Of a DNA stretch of 64,000 nucleotides, positions 58,720 to 64,000 are shown one piece after another. Under the pieces are notes generated by a model. It made no database searches. It worked only from the letters and a program-made list of their open reading frames with translations, and was not told the origin of the DNA. Position 1 is the first letter of the stretch. Each line of letters opens with the position of its first letter. The position numbers and the translations under genes are program-made. Source of the DNA: Vibrio sp. HB236076 (GTDB lineage: Bacteria; Pseudomonadota; Gammaproteobacteria; Enterobacterales; Vibrionaceae); assembly GCF_040957575.1 (NCBI RefSeq), contig NZ_CP162601.1, positions 992,001-1,056,000 of the forward strand, read 5' to 3'.

Positions 58720-58856
58720 TGTTATTTTTTAGTCAATACTAGTGTCACAATATTGACGTATACAGAAACTTTACCCTTGTGTAAACGTGGGTTTTGATTT
58801 AGATTGCTCTCGTCTAACTCGCTGTTTATAAAAGTGATTTATTTTTTGGAACCACT

Positions 58857-60953
58857 ATGAAGTTTAAACTGCCATTTTCTCAGCAATGGTCAAAATTACC
58901 CAAGCAATCGATACCTGCTATTGGTGCGCCAGTTATGGTTTTGGCCACGTTGGCCATGGTGGTGTTGCCAATGCCAGCATTCTTGTTGGATATGTTTTTT
59001 ACCTTTAATATCGCCTTGGCCATGGTGGTGTTATTGGTGACCGTGTACACGCGCCGTCCATTAGACTTTGCTGCGTTTCCAACGGTGTTGTTGATTGCCA
59101 CTTTATTGCGCTTGGCACTGAATGTCGCCTCAACTCGGGTGGTGTTACTCAAAGGCCATGAAGGCGGTGATGCGGCTGGTAATGTTATCGAAGCGTTCGG
59201 TAATGTCGTGATTGGCGGTAACTATGCTGTCGGTCTGGTGGTGTTTTTGATTCTGATGATCATCAACTTCGTCGTTGTGACAAAAGGGGCAGGGCGTATT
59301 TCTGAAGTGAGCGCCCGCTTTACCTTGGATGCTCTGCCTGGTAAACAAATGGCGATTGATGCCGATCTCAATGCAGGTTTGATCGACCAAGAGCAAGCCA
59401 GAGATAGGCGTAACGAAGTCACTAAAGAAGCCGACTTCTACGGTTCTATGGACGGTGCATCCAAATTTGTTAAAGGCGACGCCATTGCCGGGATTTTGAT
59501 CCTGTTTATTAATATCGTCGGTGGGTTGAGCATTGGTATGGCCCAATATGGCTTGGGCTTTGGCGATGCGATAGAAATTTATACTTTGTTAACCATCGGT
59601 GATGGTTTAGTTGCACAGATCCCATCTCTGTTACTGTCGATTGCGGCTGCGATGATGGTGACACGGCAAAATACCGATGAAGACATGGGTGAACAGCTGG
59701 TGTTCCAGTTGTTCGACAACCCCAAAGCACTCATGATTACTGCCGCTATTTTAGGGGTGATGGGGATTGTCCCTGGTATGCCACATTTTGCGTTCTTAAC
59801 CTTAGCCTTGATGGCTGGCGGTATGGCTTATTGGATGGATCAAAAGCAAAAGCGCAAAAAGAAAGAACCGATGCCACTCACCGCAGAGCAAAACGCGGAA
59901 ACCCCATCGCAAAAAGAATTATCATGGGATGATGTCCAACCCGTTGATGTTATTGGACTTGAAGTGGGTTATCGACTTATCCCACTCGTTGATAGAGAGC
60001 AAGGTGGCGAACTACTAGAACGCGTTAAAGGCGTGAGAAAAAAATTATCGCAAGATTTTGGCTTTCTCATTCCTGCGGTGCACATACGCGATAACTTGGA
60101 GTTGACTCCCAATAGTTATCGGATCACCCTGATGGGAGTTGCTGTCGGTGAGGCAGAAATTCGCGCTGATCAAGAACTGGCTATCAATCCAGGTCAAGTG
60201 TATGGCATGATCGATGGTGAGCCAACCAAAGACCCGGCCTTTGGTCTAGAAGCGGTATGGATCAAACACGACCAGAAAGAGCACGCTCAGGCTCTAGGCT
60301 ATACAGTTGTTGATCCCTCAACCGTGCTGGCGACTCACCTTAGTCAACTACTTCTCAACAATGCAGCACAACTTCTCGGCCATGAAGAAGTACAAAACTT
60401 ATTGGATATGCTTTCGAGAAGCGCACCTAAATTGGTCGAGGGCTTTGTACCCGACCAGTTGTCTTTAGGGGTCGTCGTGAAGGTACTACAAAACTTACTG
60501 CACGAAGCGATACCGATTCGAGACATCCGCAGTATTGTTCAGTGCCTGTCGGAGTACTCGTCAAAGAGTCAAGAACCTGACGTTCTCACGGCGGCAGTTC
60601 GCATTGCGCTTAAGCGATTAATTGTACAAGAAATCAATGGTATAGAGCCTGAGTTGCCGGTTATAACCCTGATTCCTGAGTTGGAACAAATATTGCATCA
60701 AACCATGCAGGCTTCTGGCGGAGAATCGGCGGGGATCGAGCCCGGTTTAGCAGAAAGATTACAATCTTCCTTAAGCCAAGCAACGCAAGAACAAGAGCTC
60801 AAAGGAGAGCCTGCAGTCTTGTTGACGTCAGGTGTACTGCGCTCGACTTTGGCCAAGTTTGTGAAAAATACCATTCCAAACCTCAGGGTATTGTCATATC
60901 AGGAAATACCCGATGAAAAACAAATTCGGATTGTTCAAGCTGTGGGTAATTAA
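58857..60953 (+). CDS. flhA: Flagellar export apparatus protein FlhA
   Basis: FlhA is the largest export-gate protein; its cytosolic ring docks chaperone-substrate complexes. The 698-residue protein has eight membrane helices (to about residue 330) and a cytosolic part. The FHIPEP-type segment is TKGAGRISEVSARFTLDALPGKQ. It is separated from flhB by 137 bases; I saw no clear -24/-12 element there. flhF follows 22 bases later. Confidence 0.97.
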   Translation: MKFKLPFSQQWSKLPKQSIPAIGAPVMVLATLAMVVLPMPAFLLDMFFTFNIALAMVVLLVTVYTRRPLDFAAFPTVLLIATLLRLALNVASTRVVLLKGHEGGDAAGNVIEAFGNVVIGGNYAVGLVVFLILMIINFVVVTKGAGRISEVSARFTLDALPGKQMAIDADLNAGLIDQEQARDRRNEVTKEADFYGSMDGASKFVKGDAIAGILILFINIVGGLSIGMAQYGLGFGDAIEIYTLLTIGDGLVAQIPSLLLSIAAAMMVTRQNTDEDMGEQLVFQLFDNPKALMITAAILGVMGIVPGMPHFAFLTLALMAGGMAYWMDQKQKRKKKEPMPLTAEQNAETPSQKELSWDDVQPVDVIGLEVGYRLIPLVDREQGGELLERVKGVRKKLSQDFGFLIPAVHIRDNLELTPNSYRITLMGVAVGEAEIRADQELAINPGQVYGMIDGEPTKDPAFGLEAVWIKHDQKEHAQALGYTVVDPSTVLATHLSQLLLNNAAQLLGHEEVQNLLDMLSRSAPKLVEGFVPDQLSLGVVVKVLQNLLHEAIPIRDIRSIVQCLSEYSSKSQEPDVLTAAVRIALKRLIVQEINGIEPELPVITLIPELEQILHQTMQASGGESAGIEPGLAERLQSSLSQATQEQELKGEPAVLLTSGVLRSTLAKFVKNTIPNLRVLSYQEIPDEKQIRIVQAVGN

Positions 60954-60975
60954 CCCGAGCAGGTAGGTTATAGAT

Positions 60976-62400
60976 TTGAAGATAAAACGATTTTTTGCCA
61001 AAGATATGAAGTCAGCACTCAAGCAAGTCAAAAGCGAATTGGGTGTCGATGCGGTGATCATGTCAAATAAAAAAGTGGCGGGCGGCGTTGAAATTGTTGC
61101 GGCGATTGATGGTGATCAGGTGGCCAACAAACTTGAGCAATCCACGCAACGCGCAGCTCAAGCAAGCCGAGGTTATTTTTCACAAGAGCACGCTTCAACT
61201 CAAAATGAGTCTCGCGCTCTGGATGAAGACCGTGTCAACCTTGGTGGGGGGCATGGGATGTCGAAAAAGTTTGCTAATATCCTCAAACAGTTTGGGCAAG
61301 GCGATGAGGACAGCGGTCAACAGCGCTCCCCACAAAACGACAGTTTGTCTGCTTTACTCGACCGTCAAAGCCGATATCGAGAAGAAGAGCGACCATTGCA
61401 CGAGTCGGCCCGTAGAGTGTCGCAAGCACTTAAAGATAGACGACAAAATACGCCGCCTCGTGATTCTCATCAAGGCGATGATGACCACCTTGAAATGCTG
61501 CGTGATGACATGAATTCAATCCGTCGTTTATTAGAGCATCAGGTGTCTGGATTGATGTGGCAAGAAGTGGAACGCAGAGAGCCTTTAAGAGCCATGTTGA
61601 TCAAACGTTTAGAACGAATGGGCTTGTCGTCTGATCTCGCAGACCAACTGGCGTGTTACATTCCTGAAGACACCAAGCCGGCAAAAGCCTGGAAAGCATT
61701 GCTCTCTTTAGTTGCCGATCAGATTCACGTCACCAAACAAGACATTTTAAAACGAGGTGGTGTCGTGGCTTTACTCGGCCCAACTGGGGTGGGTAAAACG
61801 ACGTCCATTGCCAAGCTCGCTGCCCGCGCGGCAATGGAATACGGCGCGGATAACGTTGCGCTTGTCACCACCGATACCTATCGCATCGGTGCCCATGAGC
61901 AGCTGGCTATCTATGGCAGAATTATGGGCTGTCCGGTAAAAGTTGCTAAAGATTCTAATGAGTTAGCCGATGTTATCTATCAGTTGAGAAATCGTCGTTT
62001 AGTCTTAGTCGATACCGCAGGTATGGGGCAAAGAGATGTGCGTTTGTCCGAACAGCTCGATACCTTGATGCAAGATAGCGGTGAAACCATTTACAGTTAT
62101 TTGGTGTTGCCTGCCACAGCGCAGCGACAAGTACTGCAAGAAACCATCGATCACTTTAAGCGTATCCCATTGTCCGGCTGTATTTTAACCAAATTAGATG
62201 AGTCGCTCAGTTTGGGTGAGTTTATTAGTGTCACCATACAAAATGCATTACCGATTGCCTATATTGCAAACGGACAAAGAGTGCCAGAAGACATTGTGCT
62301 TGCTCAACCTAAATACATGGTAGCAAAAGCAAATGAACTGTTGGAGCGTTCAACGGAAAACGAGCCTCATTACTGGAATAGTGATGTTGAAGGGCTTTGA
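60976..62400 (+). CDS. flhF: SRP-type GTPase FlhF, polar flagellum placement
   Basis: FlhF marks the pole where the flagellum is built. The 474-residue protein has a basic N-terminal region, a variable linker (about 80-200) and the SRP GTPase NG domain with P-loop GPTGVGKT at 268-275, DTYRIGAHEQL and DTAGMGQRD. The start is TTG 60976, because the product begins MKIKRFFAKDM like other FlhF proteins and AGGTAGG lies eight bases upstream; the next ATG is ten codons later. A weak start may keep FlhF low. Confidence 0.95.
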   Translation: MKIKRFFAKDMKSALKQVKSELGVDAVIMSNKKVAGGVEIVAAIDGDQVANKLEQSTQRAAQASRGYFSQEHASTQNESRALDEDRVNLGGGHGMSKKFANILKQFGQGDEDSGQQRSPQNDSLSALLDRQSRYREEERPLHESARRVSQALKDRRQNTPPRDSHQGDDDHLEMLRDDMNSIRRLLEHQVSGLMWQEVERREPLRAMLIKRLERMGLSSDLADQLACYIPEDTKPAKAWKALLSLVADQIHVTKQDILKRGGVVALLGPTGVGKTTSIAKLAARAAMEYGADNVALVTTDTYRIGAHEQLAIYGRIMGCPVKVAKDSNELADVIYQLRNRRLVLVDTAGMGQRDVRLSEQLDTLMQDSGETIYSYLVLPATAQRQVLQETIDHFKRIPLSGCILTKLDESLSLGEFISVTIQNALPIAYIANGQRVPEDIVLAQPKYMVAKANELLERSTENEPHYWNSDVEGL

Positions 62401-62414
62401 GGCGGCGAGTAGAT

Positions 62415-63302
62415 ATGACAAATAAAATGATACAAGATCAAGCTAGCGGCCTACGCCGTCTTACTCAACCTTCGTTAACTAAAGTCATTACTGTGACGGG
62501 AGGCAAAGGCGGGGTTGGGAAATCAAATATAACCTTGGGTTTAGCCATTGCTATGGCCAAGCAGGGCAAAAAGGTGATGGTGCTCGATGCCGATTTGGGA
62601 CTGGCTAATGTTGATGTAATGTTGGGCATTCGAGCGAAACGCAATTTAGGTCATGTACTCGCCGGAGAGTGTGAACTGCAAGACGCCATCGTTGAAGGGC
62701 CTTACGGCGTCAGAATTATTCCGGCAACATCCGGGACACAAAGCATGACAGAACTCTCTCATGCTCAACACGTTGGCTTGATCCGTGCCTTTGGCAGTCT
62801 CGAAGAAGAGATGGACGTGTTGTTGGTTGATACCGCTGCGGGCATTTCCGATATGGTGGTCAGTTTTGCCAGGGCAGCACAAGATGTGGTCATGGTGGTA
62901 TGTGATGAACCCACCTCAATTACCGATGCCTATGCTTTGATTAAGCTCCTCAGTCGCGAACACCAGGTTCAGCGCTTCAAGGTTGTGGCGAATATGGTGA
63001 GGAGCTACCGAGAGGGTCGAGAATTGTTTGCAAAATTGACCTTGGTCACAGAGAGATTCTTAAATGTTAGTCTTGAGCTTGTGGCATGTATCCCATTAGA
63101 TGATAAAGTTAGACAAGCAGTTAAAAAACAGAAAATTGTCGTGGATGCATTTCCTCGCTCTCCTGCGGCCTTGGCAATGTATTCACTGGCGAATAAGGCA
63201 TTAACTTGGCCGATCCCCAGTAGCCCGAGTGGCCATTTAGAATTTTTTGTTGAACGGTTAGTTTCACGTAAAGAGTATTTAGAGGAGCCGTTTGGTGAAT
63301 AA
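62415..63302 (+). CDS. flhG: MinD-like ATPase FlhG (FleN), flagellar number control
   Basis: FlhG limits the number of polar flagella and opposes FlrA and FlhF. The 295-residue MinD-type protein has the deviant Walker A GGKGGVGKS at 29-37, VMVLDADLGLANVDVMLG and VDTAAGISDMVVSFARAA. A C-terminal amphipathic helix is likely. ATG 62415 has GGCGAG upstream. It lies between flhF and fliA, as in Vibrio. Its stop overlaps the fliA start. Confidence 0.96.
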   Translation: MTNKMIQDQASGLRRLTQPSLTKVITVTGGKGGVGKSNITLGLAIAMAKQGKKVMVLDADLGLANVDVMLGIRAKRNLGHVLAGECELQDAIVEGPYGVRIIPATSGTQSMTELSHAQHVGLIRAFGSLEEEMDVLLVDTAAGISDMVVSFARAAQDVVMVVCDEPTSITDAYALIKLLSREHQVQRFKVVANMVRSYREGRELFAKLTLVTERFLNVSLELVACIPLDDKVRQAVKKQKIVVDAFPRSPAALAMYSLANKALTWPIPSSPSGHLEFFVERLVSRKEYLEEPFGE

Positions 63303-64000
63303 AGCGCTGACATACGGCCAAGCAGTAAACCCGCAATCACAACGAGATTTTATCGAAAAGTATTCTGTGCTTGTTAAGCGTATTGCTCATCATTTACTCG
63401 GCCGCTTGCCACCAAGTGTTCAGGTAGAAGATTTAATACAAGCGGGGATGATTGGCTTAATTGAAGCTCGCAAAAACTATGACGGCTCAAAAGGGGCCAG
63501 TTTTGAAACTTACGCGGGAATTCGAATTCGAGGCGCAATGCTCGATGATATTCGCAAGGGAGATTGGGTACCTAGGTCGGTGCACAAGAACAATCGCGAT
63601 ATTAACCAAGCCATTGCAGAATTAGAAGCGAAGCTAAACCGCGACCCAAGCGACGCAGAAATTGCGCAGCATCTCGATATGTCACTCGCACAATTGCATG
63701 CTATGCAATCGGACATTAACAGCTCACGTTTGGTGGGAATTGAAGATTTGGGGGTAGCGGAAGATACCATCGGTCGCGTAGATGATGACCAAGCTATGGA
63801 TAATCCATTTAAGCATGTGGCTGATGAATCGTTTCGCATGGCACTTGTCGATGCAATTAAGCAACTTCCAGAACGCGAGTCTGTGATACTATCACTTTAT
63901 TATGATGAAGAATTAAATTTAAAAGAAATCGGTGCAGTATTAGGAGTGAGTGAATCTCGCGTTAGTCAGATACTAAGCCAGTCAATGCAGCGTTTGCGCA
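63295..64000 (+). CDS. fliA: Flagellar sigma factor FliA (sigma-28), 3' end cut by window
   Basis: FliA directs polymerase to late flagellar genes such as the flagellins of this window. The frame runs open to base 64000 (235 complete codons); only a few C-terminal residues are missing relative to E. coli FliA (239). Seen are region 2 (VEDLIQAGMIGLIEARKNYD, ASFETYAGIRIRGAMLDDIRKGDWVPRSV), region 3 and region 4 with the HTH (LKEIGAVLGVSESRVSQI). The start is GTG 63295, preceded by GAGGAG, and overlaps the flhG stop. Confidence 0.96.
   Translation, partial: MNKALTYGQAVNPQSQRDFIEKYSVLVKRIAHHLLGRLPPSVQVEDLIQAGMIGLIEARKNYDGSKGASFETYAGIRIRGAMLDDIRKGDWVPRSVHKNNRDINQAIAELEAKLNRDPSDAEIAQHLDMSLAQLHAMQSDINSSRLVGIEDLGVAEDTIGRVDDDQAMDNPFKHVADESFRMALVDAIKQLPERESVILSLYYDEELNLKEIGAVLGVSESRVSQILSQSMQRLR

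Overview
The window is a stretch of gammaproteobacterial chromosome that looks like core genome of a Vibrionaceae member or close relative. Three things point there. The flagellar block has the Vibrio-type polar flagellum order (flagellins, flaG, fliD, a flaI-like gene, fliS, flrA, flrB, flrC, fliE to fliR, flhB, flhA, flhF, flhG, fliA). Several proteins resemble families I know mainly from Vibrio and Shewanella (TIGR03503-like, DUF2066, DUF2897-like, DUF2956). The housekeeping blocks follow E. coli/Vibrio gene order. I cannot fix the genus by reading alone. I saw no rRNA, tRNA, CRISPR array, insertion sequence, prophage or integron.

Layout. 1-9.5 kb: end of lpxB, then rnhB, dnaE, accA, tilS, a small cytochrome c, glnB and a yafD-like gene. 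9.5-17.6 kb: a yafD/mltD/gloB/yafS/rnhA/dnaQ neighbourhood as in E. coli, followed by a TIGR03503-like membrane protein, gmhA and yafJ. 17.7-27.4 kb: purN and purM (with a PurR-type operator), upp, uraA, a DUF2066 protein, wrbA-like, arsC-like, bepA, perM and bcp. 28-33.4 kb: dapA, bamC, a small membrane protein, an M15 peptidase, dapE, a yffB-like gene, a winged-helix protein and a DUF2956 protein. 33.5-64 kb: about 30 kb of polar flagellar genes, all on the plus strand, ending inside fliA just before its stop codon.

How the flagellar genes work together. FlrA (sigma-54 activator) should turn on flrBC. The FlrB kinase and FlrC activator should then drive the fliE and fliK operons. FlhF and FlhG set the position and number of polar flagella. 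FliA (sigma-28) reads the late flagellin genes. The sequence supports this cascade: sigma-54-type -24/-12 elements lie before flrB and fliK (strong) and fliE (weaker), and sigma-28-type elements with the same 14-nt spacer lie before all three flagellin genes.

Nothing here looks like a new multi-gene system. The points most worth a second look are regulatory or structural: a sigma-54-type element before glnB, hairpins in two flagellin leaders, a terminator between purM and purN, a 9-bp tandem repeat, a long inverted repeat after accA, loss of hda and gcvR from their E. coli positions, a Bcp without the usual second cysteine, and an NPEH variant of the FlhB cleavage motif.
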